Source: Allodiplogaster sudhausi (lineage: Eukaryota; Nematoda; Chromadorea; Rhabditida; Diplogasteridae). Taken from it: a stretch of DNA of 64,000 bases. This document shows positions 32,455-44,196 of this stretch, in pieces. The notes below the pieces were generated by a model that did no database searches, was not told the origin of the DNA, and saw nothing but the letters and a program-made list of their open reading frames with translations. Numbering within the stretch: the first letter of the stretch is position 1; each line of letters starts with the position of its first letter. The translations under genes and the position numbers were made by a program. The stretch covers positions 1 through 64,000 of the forward strand of contig CALZFC010000216.1 in NCBI GenBank assembly GCA_945643635.1. Reading direction: 5' to 3'.

Positions 32455-32685
32455 ATGCAGATCCTTTTTCGGCCGCAACCTGTCTGCATAATTTTGAATC
32501 GCTGTTCAGCTTCAGCAACATGTTCCAGCTTTTCATTTAAAAAGTGTTGCATGTCTCTTACAATCAAACATTTTGCCAGCGGTTTCTTTTCAATTGGCTA
32601 TTCGCTGATCGGGCCAACGTGAGCTATGCCGAATGCACACTGTCATTGTTAACAAACAGTATAAGCTTTTTATATCCAAAAAGGT

Positions 32686-32758
32686 TGCCACGAGCCGGGA
32701 TCGAACCGGCGACCTTTAGATCTTCAGTCTAATGCTCTCAGAACTGAGCTATCATGGC
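32686..32758 (-). tRNA. tRNA-Phe-GAA: tRNA-Phe(GAA) #91, D-loop CT variant
   Basis: CT variant; short spacer upstream. Confidence 0.75.
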
Positions 32759-32990
32759 ATGCAGATCCTTTTTCGGCCGCAACCTGTCTGCATAATTTTG
32801 AATCGCTGTTCAGCTTCAGCAACATGTTACAGCTTTTCATTTCTAAAACTGTTGCATGTCTCTTACAATCAAACATTTTGCCAGCGGTTTCTTTTCAATT
32901 GGCTATTCGCTGATCGGGCCAACGTGAGCTATGCCGAATGCACACTGTCATTGTTAACAAACAGTATAAGCTTTTTATATCCAAAAAGGT

Positions 32991-33063
32991 TGCCACGAGC
33001 CGGGATCGAACCGGCGACCTTTAGATCTTCAGTCTAACGCTCTCCCAACTGAGCTATCATGGC
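32991..33063 (-). tRNA. tRNA-Phe-GAA: tRNA-Phe(GAA) #92, consensus
   Basis: Consensus; long spacer upstream. Confidence 0.95.
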
Positions 33064-33461
33064 TTACAGATCTCTTACTAACGGCAGACTGTCCACCTAA
33101 TTTTGAATCGTTGTCTGCAATCAGCTCCAGATTTTCATTTCAAAAAGAGTGATGTCACGTTGAGATTTGCCGTCAGTTCTACCAGCATAATTCGGAATCT
33201 TATCTGAAATCAGGTCCAAATTTCATGGTACACAGATCCTTTTTCGGCCGCAACCTTTCTGCATAATTTTGAATCGCTGTTCAGCTTCAGCAACATGTTC
33301 CAGCTTTTCATTTCAAAAAGTGTTGCATGTCTCTTACAATCAAACATTTTGCCAGCGGTTTCTTTTCAATTGGCTATTCGCTGAACGGGCCAACGTGAGC
33401 TATGCCGAATGCACACTGTCATTGTTAACAAACAGTATAAGCTTTTTATATCCAAAAAGGT

Positions 33462-33534
33462 TGCCACGAGCCGGGATCGAACCGGCGACCTTTAGATCTT
33501 CAGTCTAACGCTCTCCCAACTGAGCTATCATGGC
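33462..33534 (-). tRNA. tRNA-Phe-GAA: tRNA-Phe(GAA) #93, consensus
   Basis: Consensus; the downstream spacer carries GAACGGG in place of GATCGGG, a marker shared with #101 and #110. Confidence 0.95.
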
Positions 33535-33765
33535 ATGCAGATCCTTTTTCGGCCGCAACCTGTCTGCATAATTTTGAATCGCTGTTCAGCTTCAGCAACA
33601 TGTTCCAGCTTTTCATTTAAAAAGTGTTGCATGTCTCTTACAATCAAACATTTTGCCAGCGGTTTCTTTTCAATTGGCTATTCGCTGATCGGGCCAACGT
33701 GAGCTATGCCGAATGCACACTGTCATTGTTAACAAACAGTATAAGCTTTTTATATCCAAAAAGGT

Positions 33766-33838
33766 TGCCACGAGCCGGGATCGAACCGGCGACCTTTAGA
33801 TCTTCAGTCTAACTCTCTCCCAACTGAGCTATCATGGC
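33766..33838 (-). tRNA. tRNA-Phe-GAA: tRNA-Phe(GAA) #94, C25A
   Basis: As #87; long type 2 spacer upstream. Confidence 0.8.
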
Positions 33839-34236
33839 TTACAGATCTCTTTCTAACGGCAGACTGTCCACCTAATTTTGAATCGTTGTCTGCAATCAGC
33901 TCCAGATTTTCATTTCAAAAAGAGTTTGATGTCACGTTGAGATTTGCCGTCAGTTCTACCAGCATAATTCGGAATCTTATCTGAAATCAGGTAAAAATTT
34001 CATGGTACACAGATCCTTTTCGGCTGCAACCTGTCTGCATAATTTTGAATCGCTGTTCAGCTTCAGCAACATGTTCCAGCTCTTCATTTCAAAAAGTGTT
34101 GCATGCCACATACAATCAGACATCTTGCGGCGGTTTCTTTTCAATTGGCTATTCGCTGATCGGGCCAACGTGAGCTATGCCGAATGCATACTGTCATTCT
34201 TAACAAACAGTATAAGCTTTTTATATCCAAAAAGGT

Positions 34237-34309
34237 TGCCACGAGCCGGGATCGAACCGGCGACCTTTAGATCTTCAGTCTAACGCTCTCCCAACTGAGC
34301 TATCATGGC
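34237..34309 (-). tRNA. tRNA-Phe-GAA: tRNA-Phe(GAA) #95, consensus
   Basis: Consensus; partner of #86. Confidence 0.95.
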
Positions 34310-34540
34310 ATGCAGATCCTTTTTCGGCCGCAACCTGTCTGCATAATTTTGAATCGCTGTTCAGCTTCAGCAACATGTTCCAGCTTTTCATTTAAAAAGT
34401 GTTGCATGTCTCTTACAATCAAACATTTTGCCAGCGGTTTCTTTTCAATTGGCTATTCGCTGATCGGGCCAACGTGAGCTATGCCGAATGCACACTGTCA
34501 TTGTTAACAAACAGTATAAGCTTTTTATATCCAAAAAGGT

Positions 34541-34613
34541 TGCCACGAGCCGGGATCGAACCGGCGACCTTTAGATCTTCAGTCTAACTCTCTCCCAACT
34601 GAGCTATCATGGC
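34541..34613 (-). tRNA. tRNA-Phe-GAA: tRNA-Phe(GAA) #96, C25A
   Basis: As #87; long type 2 spacer upstream. Confidence 0.8.
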
Positions 34614-35011
34614 TTACAGATCTCTTTCTAACGGCAGACTGTCCACCTAATTTTGAATCGTTGTCTGCAATCAGCTCCAGATTTTCATTTCAAAAAGAGT
34701 TTGATGTCACGTTGAGATTTGCCGTCAGTTCTACCAGCATAATTCGGAATCTTATCTGAAATCAGGTAAAAATTTCATGGTACACAGATCCTTTTCGGCT
34801 GCAACCTGTCTGCATAATTTTGAATCGCTGTTCAGCTTCAGCAACATGTTCCAGCTCTTCATTTCAAAAAGTGTTGCATGCCACATACAATCAGACATCT
34901 TGCGGCGGTTTCTTTTCAATTGGCTATTCGCTGATCGGGCCAACGTGAGTTATGCCGAATGCATACTGTCATTGTTAACAAACAGTATAAGCTTTTTATA
35001 TCCAAAAAGGT

Positions 35012-35084
35012 TGCCACGAGCCGGGATCGAACCGGCGACCTTTAGATCTTCAGTCTAACGCTCTCCCAACTGAGCAATCATGGC
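35012..35084 (-). tRNA. tRNA-Phe-GAA: tRNA-Phe(GAA) #97, A9T
   Basis: As #88. Confidence 0.8.
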
Positions 35085-35316
35085 ACGCAGATCCTTTTTC
35101 GGCCGCAACCTTTCTGCATAATTTTGAATCGCTGTTCAGCTTCAGCAACATGTTCCAGCTTTTCATTTCAAAAAGTGTTGCATGTCTCTTACAATCAAAC
35201 ATTTTGCCAGCGGTTTCTTTTCAATTGGCTATTCGCTGATCGGGCCAACGTGAGCTATGCCGAATGCACACTGTCATTGTTAACAAACAGTATAAGCTTT
35301 TTATATCCAAAAAGGT

Positions 35317-35389
35317 TGCCACGAGCCGGGATCGAACCGGCGACCTTTAGATCTTCAGTCTAACGCTCTCCCAACTGAGCTATCATAGC
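35317..35389 (-). tRNA. tRNA-Phe-GAA: tRNA-Phe(GAA) #98, C3T
   Basis: C3T gives a U3-G70 wobble. Short spacer upstream. Confidence 0.88.
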
Positions 35390-35622
35390 ATGCAGATCCT
35401 TTTTCGGCCGCAACCTGTCTGCATAATTTTGAATCGCTGTTCAGCTTCAGCAACATGTTCCAGCTTTTCATTTCAAAAAGTGTTGCATGTCTCTTACAAT
35501 CAAACATTTTGCCAGCGGTTTCTTTTCAAATTGGCTATTCGCTGATCGGGCCAACGTGAGCTATGCCGAATGCACACTGTCATTGTTAACAAACAGTATA
35601 AGCTTTTTATATCCAAAAAGGT

Positions 35623-35695
35623 TGCCACGAGCCGGGATCGAACCGGCGACCTTTAGATCTTCAGTCTAATGCTCTCAGAACTGAGCTATCATGGC
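35623..35695 (-). tRNA. tRNA-Phe-GAA: tRNA-Phe(GAA) #99, D-loop CT variant
   Basis: CT variant; short spacer upstream. Confidence 0.75.
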
Positions 35696-35927
35696 ATGCA
35701 GATCCTTTTTCGGCCGCAACCTGTCTGCATAATTTTGAATCGCTGTTCAGCTTCAGCAACATGTTACAGCTTTTCATTTCTAAAACTGTTGCATGTCTCT
35801 TACAATCAAACATTTTGCCAGCGGTTTCTTTTCAATTGGCTATTCGCTGATCGGGCCAACGTGAGCTATGCCGAATGCACACTGTCATTGTTAACAAACA
35901 GTATAAGCTTTTTATATCCAAAAAGGT

Positions 35928-36000
35928 TGCCACGAGCCGGGATCGAACCGGCGACCTTTAGATCTTCAGTCTAACGCTCTCCCAACTGAGCTATCATGGC
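35928..36000 (-). tRNA. tRNA-Phe-GAA: tRNA-Phe(GAA) #100, consensus
   Basis: Consensus; long spacer upstream. Confidence 0.95.
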
Positions 36001-36398
36001 TTACAGATCTCTTACTAACGGCAGACTGTCCACCTAATTTTGAATCGTTGTCTGCAATCAGCTCCAGATTTTCATTTCAAAAAGAGTGATGTCACGTTGA
36101 GATTTGCCGTCAGTTCTACCAGCATAATTCGGAATCTTATCTGAAATCAGGTCCAAATTTCATGGTACACAGATCCTTTTTCGGCCGCAACCTTTCTGCA
36201 TAATTTTGAATCGCTGTTCAGCTTCAGCAACATGTTCCAGCTTTTCATTTCAAAAAGTGTTGCATGTCTCTTACAATCAAACATTTTGCCAGCGGTTTCT
36301 TTTCAATTGGCTATTCGCTGAACGGGCCAACGTGAGCTATGCCGAATGCACACTGTCATTGTTAACAAACAGTATAAGCTTTTTATATCCAAAAAGGT

Positions 36399-36471
36399 TG
36401 CCACGAGCCGGGATCGAACCGGCGACCTTTAGATCTTCAGTCTAACGCTCTCCCAACTGAGCTATCATGGC
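36399..36471 (-). tRNA. tRNA-Phe-GAA: tRNA-Phe(GAA) #101, consensus
   Basis: Consensus; same GAACGGG spacer marker as #93. Confidence 0.95.
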
Positions 36472-36702
36472 ATGCAGATCCTTTTTCGGCCGCAACCTGT
36501 CTGCATAATTTTGAATCGCTGTTCAGCTTCAGCAACATGTTCCAGCATTTCATTTAAAAAGTGTTGCATGTCTCTTACAATCAAACATTTTGCCAGCGGT
36601 TTCTTTTCAATTGGCTATTCGCTGATCGGGCCAACGTGAGCTATGCCGAATGCACACTGTCATTGTTAACAAACAGTATAAGCTTTTTATATCCAAAAAG
36701 GT

Positions 36703-36775
36703 TGCCACGAGCCGGGATCGAACCGGCGACCTTTAGATCTTCAGTCTAACTCTCTCCCAACTGGGCTATCATGGC
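36703..36775 (-). tRNA. tRNA-Phe-GAA: tRNA-Phe(GAA) #102, C25A + T12C
   Basis: T12C adds a second D-stem mismatch (12-23) to the C25A background. Confidence 0.72.
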
Positions 36776-37173
36776 TTACAGATCTCTTTCTAACGGCAGA
36801 CTGTCCACCTAATTTTGAATCGTTGTCTGCAATCAGCTCCAGATTTTCATTTCAAAAAGAGTTTGATGTCACGTTGAGATTTGCCGTCAGTTCTACCAGC
36901 ATAATTCGGAATCTTATCTGAAATCAGGTAAAAATTTCATGGTACACAGATCCTTTTCGGCTGCAACCTGTCTGCATAATTTTGAATCGCTGTTCAGCTT
37001 CAGCAACATGTTCCAGCTCTTCATTTCAAAAAGTGTTGCATGCCACATACAATCAGACATCTTGCGGCGGTTTCTTTTCAATTGGCTATTCGCTGATCGG
37101 GCCAACGTGAGCTATGCCGAATGCATACTGTCATTCTTAACAAACAGTATAAGCTTTTTATATCCAAAAAGGT

Positions 37174-37246
37174 TGCCACGAGCCGGGATCGAACCGGCGA
37201 CCTTTAGATCTTCAGTCTAACGCTCTCCCAACTGAGCTATCATGGC
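37174..37246 (-). tRNA. tRNA-Phe-GAA: tRNA-Phe(GAA) #103, consensus
   Basis: Consensus; partner of #86. Confidence 0.95.
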
Positions 37247-37477
37247 ATGCAGATCCTTTTTCGGCCGCAACCTGTCTGCATAATTTTGAATCGCTGTTCA
37301 GCTTCAGCAACATGTTCCAGCTTTTCATTTAAAAAGTGTTGCATGTCTCTTACAATCAAACATTTTGCCAGCGGTTTCTTTTCAATTGGCTATTCGCTGA
37401 TCGGGCCAACGTGAGCTATGCCGAATGCACACTGTCATTGTTAACAAACAGTATAAGCTTTTTATATCCAAAAAGGT

Positions 37478-37550
37478 TGCCACGAGCCGGGATCGAACCG
37501 GCGACCTTTAGATCTTCAGTCTAACTCTCTCCCAACTGAGCTATCATGGC
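37478..37550 (-). tRNA. tRNA-Phe-GAA: tRNA-Phe(GAA) #104, C25A
   Basis: As #87; long type 2 spacer upstream. Confidence 0.8.
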
Positions 37551-37948
37551 TTACAGATCTCTTTCTAACGGCAGACTGTCCACCTAATTTTGAATCGTTG
37601 TCTGCAATCAGCTCCAGATTTTCATTTCAAAAAGAGTTTGATGTCACGTTGAGATTTGCCGTCAGTTCTACCAGCATAATTCGGAATCTTATCTGAAATC
37701 AGGTAAAAATTTCATGGTACACAGATCCTTTTCGGCTGCAACCTGTCTGCATAATTTTGAATCGCTGTTCAGCTTCAGCAACATGTTCCAGCTCTTCATT
37801 TCAAAAAGTGTTGCATGCCACATACAATCAGACATCTTGCGGCGGTTTCTTTTCAATTGGCTATTCGCTGATCGGGCCAACGTGAGTTATGCCGAATGCA
37901 TACTGTCATTGTTAACAAACAGTATAAGCTTTTTATATCCAAAAAGGT

Positions 37949-38021
37949 TGCCACGAGCCGGGATCGAACCGGCGACCTTTAGATCTTCAGTCTAACGCTC
38001 TCCCAACTGAGCAATCATGGC
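37949..38021 (-). tRNA. tRNA-Phe-GAA: tRNA-Phe(GAA) #105, A9T
   Basis: As #88. Confidence 0.8.
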
Positions 38022-38253
38022 ACGCAGATCCTTTTTCGGCCGCAACCTTTCTGCATAATTTTGAATCGCTGTTCAGCTTCAGCAACATGTTCCAGCTTTT
38101 CATTTCAAAAAGTGTTGCATGTCTCTTACAATCAAACATTTTGCCAGCGGTTTCTTTTCAATTGGCTATTCGCTGATCGGGCCAACGTGAGCTATGCCGA
38201 ATGCACACTGTCATTGTTAACAAACAGTATAAGCTTTTTATATCCAAAAAGGT

Positions 38254-38326
38254 TGCCACGAGCCGGGATCGAACCGGCGACCTTTAGATCTTCAGTCTAA
38301 TGCTCTCAGAACTGAGCTATCATGGC
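38254..38326 (-). tRNA. tRNA-Phe-GAA: tRNA-Phe(GAA) #106, D-loop CT variant
   Basis: CT variant; partner of #89. Confidence 0.75.
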
Positions 38327-38558
38327 ATGCAGATCCTTTTTCGGCCGCAACCTTTCTGCATAATTTTGAATCGCTGTTCAGCTTCAGCAACATGTTCCAG
38401 CTTTTCATTTCAAAAAGTGTTGCATGTCTCTTACAATCAAACATTTTGCCAGCGGTTTCTTTTCAATTGGCTATTCGCTGATCGGGCCAACGTGAGCTAT
38501 GCCGAATGCACACTGTCATTGTTAACAAACAGTATAAGCTTTTTATATCCAAAAAGGT

Positions 38559-38631
38559 TGCCACGAGCCGGGATCGAACCGGCGACCTTTAGATCTTCAG
38601 TCTAACGCTCTCCCAACTGAGCTATCATGGC
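38559..38631 (-). tRNA. tRNA-Phe-GAA: tRNA-Phe(GAA) #107, consensus
   Basis: Consensus; partner of #90. Confidence 0.95.
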
Positions 38632-38862
38632 ATGCAGATCCTTTTTCGGCCGCAACCTGTCTGCATAATTTTGAATCGCTGTTCAGCTTCAGCAACATGT
38701 TCCAGCTTTTCATTTAAAAAGTGTTGCATGTCTCTTACAATCAAACATTTTGCCAGCGGTTTCTTTTCAATTGGCTATTCGCTGATCGGGCCAACGTGAG
38801 CTATGCCGAATGCACACTGTCATTGTTAACAAACAGTATAAGCTTTTTATATCCAAAAAGGT

Positions 38863-38935
38863 TGCCACGAGCCGGGATCGAACCGGCGACCTTTAGATCT
38901 TCAGTCTAATGCTCTCAGAACTGAGCTATCATGGC
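38863..38935 (-). tRNA. tRNA-Phe-GAA: tRNA-Phe(GAA) #108, D-loop CT variant
   Basis: CT variant; partner of #91. Confidence 0.75.
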
Positions 38936-39167
38936 ATGCAGATCCTTTTTCGGCCGCAACCTGTCTGCATAATTTTGAATCGCTGTTCAGCTTCAGCAAC
39001 ATGTTACAGCTTTTCATTTCTAAAACTGTTGCATGTCTCTTACAATCAAACATTTTGCCAGCGGTTTCTTTTCAATTGGCTATTCGCTGATCGGGCCAAC
39101 GTGAGCTATGCCGAATGCACACTGTCATTGTTAACAAACAGTATAAGCTTTTTATATCCAAAAAGGT

Positions 39168-39240
39168 TGCCACGAGCCGGGATCGAACCGGCGACCTTTA
39201 GATCTTCAGTCTAACGCTCTCCCAACTGAGCTATCATGGC
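39168..39240 (-). tRNA. tRNA-Phe-GAA: tRNA-Phe(GAA) #109, consensus
   Basis: Consensus; long spacer upstream. Confidence 0.95.
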
Positions 39241-39638
39241 TTACAGATCTCTTACTAACGGCAGACTGTCCACCTAATTTTGAATCGTTGTCTGCAATCA
39301 GCTCCAGATTTTCATTTCAAAAAGAGTGATGTCACGTTGAGATTTGCCGTCAGTTCTACCAGCATAATTCGGAATCTTATCTGAAATCAGGTCCAAATTT
39401 CATGGTACACAGATCCTTTTTCGGCCGCAACCTTTCTGCATAATTTTGAATCGCTGTTCAGCTTCAGCAACATGTTCCAGCTTTTCATTTCAAAAAGTGT
39501 TGCATGTCTCTTACAATCAAACATTTTGCCAGCGGTTTCTTTTCAATTGGCTATTCGCTGAACGGGCCAACGTGAGCTATGCCGAATGCACACTGTCATT
39601 GTTAACAAACAGTATAAGCTTTTTATATCCAAAAAGGT

Positions 39639-39711
39639 TGCCACGAGCCGGGATCGAACCGGCGACCTTTAGATCTTCAGTCTAACGCTCTCCCAACTGA
39701 GCTATCATGGC
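39639..39711 (-). tRNA. tRNA-Phe-GAA: tRNA-Phe(GAA) #110, consensus
   Basis: Consensus; GAACGGG spacer marker. Confidence 0.95.
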
Positions 39712-39942
39712 ATGCAGATCCTTTTTCGGCCGCAACCTGTCTGCATAATTTTGAATCGCTGTTCAGCTTCAGCAACATGTTCCAGCTTTTCATTTAAAAA
39801 ATGTTGCATGTCTCTTACAATCAAACATTTTGCCAGCGGTTTCTTTTCAATTGGCTATTCGCTGATCGGGCCAACGTGAGCTATGCCGAATGCACACTGT
39901 CATTGTTAACAAACAGTATAAGCTTTTTATATCCAAAAAGGT

Positions 39943-40015
39943 TGCCACGAGCCGGGATCGAACCGACGACCTTTAGATCTTCAGTCTAACTCTCTCCCAA
40001 CTGAGCTATCATGGC
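39943..40015 (-). tRNA. tRNA-Phe-GAA: tRNA-Phe(GAA) #111, C25A + C50T
   Basis: C50T makes a U50-G64 wobble on the C25A background. Private to this copy. Long spacer upstream. Confidence 0.78.
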
Positions 40016-40413
40016 TTACAGATCTCTTTCTAACGGCAGACTGTCCACCTAATTTTGAATCGTTGTCTGCAATCAGCTCCAGATTTTCATTTCAAAAAGA
40101 GTTTGATGTCACGTTGAGATTTGCCGTCAGTTCTACCAGCATAATTCGGAATCTTATCTGAAATCAGGTAAAAATTTCATGGTACACAGATCCTTTTCGG
40201 CTGCAACCTGTCTGCATAATTTTGAATCGCTGTTCAGCTTCAGCAACATGTTCCAGCTCTTCATTTCAAAAAGTGTTGCATGCCACATACAATCAGACAT
40301 CTTGCGGCGGTTTCTTTTCAATTGGCTATTCGCTGATCGGGCCAACGTGAGTTATGCCGAATGCATACTGTCATTGTTAACAAACAGTATAAGCTTTTTA
40401 TATCCAAAAAGGT

Positions 40414-40486
40414 TGCCACGAGCCGGGATCGAACCGGCGACCTTTAGATCTTCAGTCTAACGCTCTCCCAACTGAGCAATCATGGC
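40414..40486 (-). tRNA. tRNA-Phe-GAA: tRNA-Phe(GAA) #112, A9T
   Basis: As #88; CACGCAG flank. Confidence 0.8.
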
Positions 40487-40718
40487 ACGCAGATCCTTTT
40501 TCGGCCGCAACCTTTCTGCATAATTTTGAATCGCTGTTCAGCTTCAGCAACATGTTCCAGCTTTTCATTTCAAAAAGTGTTGCATGTCTCTTACAATCAA
40601 ACATTTTGCCAGCGGTTTCTTTTCAATTGGCTATTCGCTGATCGGGCCAACGTGAGCTATGCCGAATGCACACTGTCATTGTTAACAAACAGTATAAGCT
40701 TTTTATATCCAAAAAGGT

Positions 40719-40791
40719 TGCCACGAGCCGGGATCGAACCGGCGACCTTTAGATCTTCAGTCTAATGCTCTCAGAACTGAGCTATCATGGC
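40719..40791 (-). tRNA. tRNA-Phe-GAA: tRNA-Phe(GAA) #113, D-loop CT variant
   Basis: CT variant; short spacer upstream. Confidence 0.75.
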
Positions 40792-41023
40792 ATGCAGATC
40801 CTTTTTCGGCCGCAACCTGTCTGCATAATTTTGAATCGCTGTTCAGCTTCAGCAACATGTTACAGCTTTTCATTTCTAAAACTGTTGCATGTCTCTTACA
40901 ATCAAACATTTTGCCAGCGGTTTCTTTTCAATTGGCTATTCGCTGATCGGGCCAACGTGAGCTATGCCGAATGCACACTGTCATTGTTAACAAACAGTAT
41001 AAGCTTTTTATATCCAAAAAGGT

Positions 41024-41096
41024 TGCCACGAGCCGGGATCGAACTGGCGACCTTTAGATCTTCAGTCTAACGCTCTCCCAACTGAGCTATCATAGC
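41024..41096 (-). tRNA. tRNA-Phe-GAA: tRNA-Phe(GAA) #114, G52A + C3T
   Basis: G52A alters the first base of box B and unpairs 52-62. C3T gives a wobble in the acceptor. Long spacer upstream. Confidence 0.72.
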
Positions 41097-41493
41097 TTAC
41101 AGATCTCTTACTAACGGCAGACTGTCCACCTAATTTTGAATCGTTGTCTGCAATCAGCTCCAGATTTTCATTTCAAAAAGAGTGATGTCACGTTGAGATT
41201 TGCCGTCAGTTCTACCAGCATAATTCGGAATCTTTTCTGAAATCAGGTCCAAATTTCATGGTACACAGATCCTTTTTCGGCCGCAACCTGTCTGCATAAT
41301 TTTGAATCGCTATTCAGCTTCAGCAACATGTTCCAGCTGTTCATTTAAAAAGTGTTGCATGTCTCTTACAATCAAACATTTTGCCAGCGGTTTCTTTTCA
41401 ATTGGCTATTCGCTGATCGGGCCAACGTGAGCTATGCCGAATGCACACTGTCATTGTTAACAAACAGTATAAGCTTTTTATATCCAAAAAGGT

Positions 41494-41566
41494 TGCCACG
41501 AGCCGGGATCGAACCGGCGACCTTTAGATCTTCAGTCTAACGCTCTCCCAAATGAACTATCATGGC
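41494..41566 (-). tRNA. tRNA-Phe-GAA: tRNA-Phe(GAA) #115, C11T + G15T
   Basis: C11T gives a U11-G24 wobble. G15T hits the Levitt pair 15-48 and box A. Shared with #126 and #130. Long spacer upstream. Confidence 0.72.
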
Positions 41567-41963
41567 TTACAGATCTCTTTCTAACGGCAGACTGTCCACC
41601 TAATTTTGAATCGTTGTCTGCAATCAGCTCCAGATTTTCATTTCAAAAAGAGTGATGTCACGTTGAGATTTGCCGTCAGTTCTACCAGCATAATTCGGAA
41701 TCTTATCTGAAATCAGGTCCAAATTTCATGGTACACAGGTCCTTTTCGGCTGCAACCTGTCTGCATAATTTTGAATCGCTGTTCAGCTTCAGCAACATGT
41801 TCCAGCTCTTCATTTCAAAAAGTGTTGCATGTCTCTTACAATCAAACATTTTGCCAGCGGTTTCTTTTCAATTGGCTATTCGCTGATCGGGCCAACGTGA
41901 GCTATGCCGAATGCACACTGTCATTGTTAACAAACAGTATAAGCTTTTTATATCCAAAAAGGT

Positions 41964-42036
41964 TGCCACGAGCCGGGATCGAACCGGCGACCTTTAGATC
42001 TTCAGTCTAATGCTCTCAGAACTGAGCTATCATGGC
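41964..42036 (-). tRNA. tRNA-Phe-GAA: tRNA-Phe(GAA) #116, D-loop CT variant
   Basis: CT variant; short spacer upstream. Confidence 0.75.
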
Positions 42037-42268
42037 ATGCAGATCCTTTTTCGGCCGCAACCTGTCTGCATAATTTTGAATCGCTGTTCAGCTTCAGCAA
42101 CATGTTACAGCTTTTCATTTCTAAAACTGTTGCATGTCTCTTACAATCAAACATTTTGCCAGCGGTTTCTTTTCAATTGGCTATTCGCTGATCGGGCCAA
42201 CGTGAGCTATGCCGAATGCACACTGTCATTGTTAACAAACAGTATAAGCTTTTTATATCCAAAAAGGT

Positions 42269-42341
42269 TGCCACGAGCCGGGATCGAACTGGCGACCTTT
42301 AGATCTTCAGTCTAACGCTCTCCCAACTGAGCTATCATGGC
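42269..42341 (-). tRNA. tRNA-Phe-GAA: tRNA-Phe(GAA) #117, G52A
   Basis: Box B and T-stem change as #114, with a normal acceptor. Long spacer upstream. Confidence 0.75.
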
Positions 42342-42739
42342 TTACAGATCTCTTACTAACGGCAGACTGTCCACCTAATTTTGAATCGTTGTCTGCAATC
42401 AGCTCCAGATTTTCATTTCAAAAAGAGTGATGTCACGTTGAGATTTGCCGTCAGTTCTACCAGCATAATTCGGAATCTTTTCTGAAATCAGGTCCAAATT
42501 TCATGGTACACAGATCCTTTTTCGGCCGCAACCTTTCTGCATAATTTTGAATCGCTGTTCAGCTTCAGCAACATGTTCCAGCTTTTCATTTCAAAAAGTG
42601 TTGCATGTCTCTTACAATCAAACATTTTGCCAGCGGTTTCTTTTCAATTGGCTATTCGCTGATCGGGCCAACGTGAGCTATGCCGAATGCACACTGTCAT
42701 TGTTAACAAACAGTATAAGCTTTTTATATCCAAAAAGGT

Positions 42740-42812
42740 TGCCACGAGCCGGGATCGAACCGGCGACCTTTAGATCTTCAGTCTAACGCTCTCCCAACTG
42801 AGCTATCATGGC
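42740..42812 (-). tRNA. tRNA-Phe-GAA: tRNA-Phe(GAA) #118, consensus
   Basis: Consensus; short spacer upstream. Confidence 0.95.
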
Positions 42813-43043
42813 ATGCAGATCCTTTTTCGGCCGCAACCTGTCTGCATAATTTTGAATCGCTGTTCAGCTTCAGCAACATGTTCCAGCTTTTCATTTAAAA
42901 AGTGTTGCATGTCTCTTACAATCAAACATTTTGCCAGCGGTTTCTTTTCAATTGGCTATTCGCTGATCGGGCCAACGTGAGCTATGCCGAATGCACACTG
43001 TCATTGTTAACAAACAGTATAAGCTTTTTATATCCAAAAAGGT

Positions 43044-43116
43044 TGCCACGAGCCGGGATCGAACCGGCGACCTTTAGATCTTCAGTCTAATGCTCTCAGA
43101 ACTGAGCTATCATGGC
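43044..43116 (-). tRNA. tRNA-Phe-GAA: tRNA-Phe(GAA) #119, D-loop CT variant
   Basis: CT variant; short spacer upstream. Confidence 0.75.
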
Positions 43117-43348
43117 ATGCAGATCCTTTTTCGGCCGCAACCTGTCTGCATAATTTTGAATCGCTGTTCAGCTTCAGCAACATGTTACAGCTTTTCATTT
43201 CTAAAACTGTTGCATGTCTCTTACAATCAAACATTTTGCCAGCGGTTTCTTTTCAATTGGCTATTCGCTGATCGGGCCAACGTGAGCTATGCCGAATGCA
43301 CACTGTCATTGTTAACAAACAGTATAAGCTTTTTATATCCAAAAAGGT

Positions 43349-43421
43349 TGCCACGAGCCGGGATCGAACCGGCGACCTTTAGATCTTCAGTCTAACGCTC
43401 TCCCAACTGAGCTATCATGGC
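43349..43421 (-). tRNA. tRNA-Phe-GAA: tRNA-Phe(GAA) #120, consensus
   Basis: Consensus; long spacer upstream. Confidence 0.95.
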
Positions 43422-43819
43422 TTACAGATCTCTTACTAACGGCAGACTGTCCACCTAATTTTGAATCGTTGTCTGCAATCAGCTCCAGATTTTCATTTCA
43501 AAAAGAGTGATGTCACGTTGAGATTTGCCGTCAGTTCTACCAGCATAATTCGGAATCTTATCTGAAATCAGGTCCAAATTTCATGGTACACAGATCCTTT
43601 TTCGGCCGCAACCTTTCTGCATAATTTTGAATCGCTGTTCAGCTTCAGCAACATGTTCCAGCTTTTCATTTCAAAAAGTGTTGCATGTCTCTTACAATCA
43701 AACATTTTGCCAGCGGTTTCTTTTCAATTGGCTATTCGCTGATCGGGCCAACGTGAGCTATGCCGAATGCACACTGTCATTGTTAACAAACAGTATAAGC
43801 TTTTTATATCCAAAAAGGT

Positions 43820-43892
43820 TGCCACGAGCCGGGATCGAACCGGCGACCTTTAGATCTTCAGTCTAACGCTCTCCCAACTGAGCTATCATGGC
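43820..43892 (-). tRNA. tRNA-Phe-GAA: tRNA-Phe(GAA) #121, consensus
   Basis: Consensus; short spacer upstream with the marker AAAAAATG, also seen near 39800. Confidence 0.95.
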
Positions 43893-44123
43893 ATGCAGAT
43901 CCTTTTTCGGCCGCAACCTGTCTGCATAATTTTGAATCGCTGTTCAGCTTCAGCAACATGTTCCAGCTTTTCATTTAAAAAATGTTGCATGTCTCTTACA
44001 ATCAAACATTTTGCCAGCGGTTTCTTTTCAATTGGCTATTCGCTGATCGGGCCAACGTGAGCTATGCCGAATGCACACTGTCATTGTTAACAAACAGTAT
44101 AAGCTTTTTATATCCAAAAAGGT

Positions 44124-44196
44124 TGCCACGAGCCGGGATCGAACCGGCGACCTTTAGATCTTCAGTCTAACTCTCTCCCAACTGAGCTATCATGGC
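44124..44196 (-). tRNA. tRNA-Phe-GAA: tRNA-Phe(GAA) #122, C25A
   Basis: As #87; long type 2 spacer upstream. Confidence 0.8.

Larger units (their letters stand above)
30997..33838 (-). repeat. Block D, first copy (#86-#94)
   Basis: This is a nine-gene block: consensus, C25A, A9T, CT, consensus, CT, consensus, consensus, C25A. It recurs complete at 37174-40015 (offset 6,177) and with one gene fewer at 34237-36775. Full period 3,240 bp, short period 2,937 bp. The 303-bp difference is one short unit. Confidence 0.85.
34237..36775 (-). repeat. Block D, second copy, one gene short (#95-#102)
   Basis: Order: consensus, C25A, A9T, C3T, CT, consensus, consensus, C25A. One short unit of the full block is missing around #98. 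Confidence 0.8.
37174..40015 (-). repeat. Block D, third copy (#103-#111)
   Basis: Complete nine-gene block, 6,177 bp from the first copy. Confidence 0.85.
40719..42812 (-). repeat. Block E, first copy (#113-#118)
   Basis: Repeats at 44899-46992, offset 4,180 bp: CT, G52A+C3T, C11T+G15T, CT, G52A, consensus. It also shares the spacer markers AATCTTTTCTG and CACAGGTCC. Confidence 0.87.
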
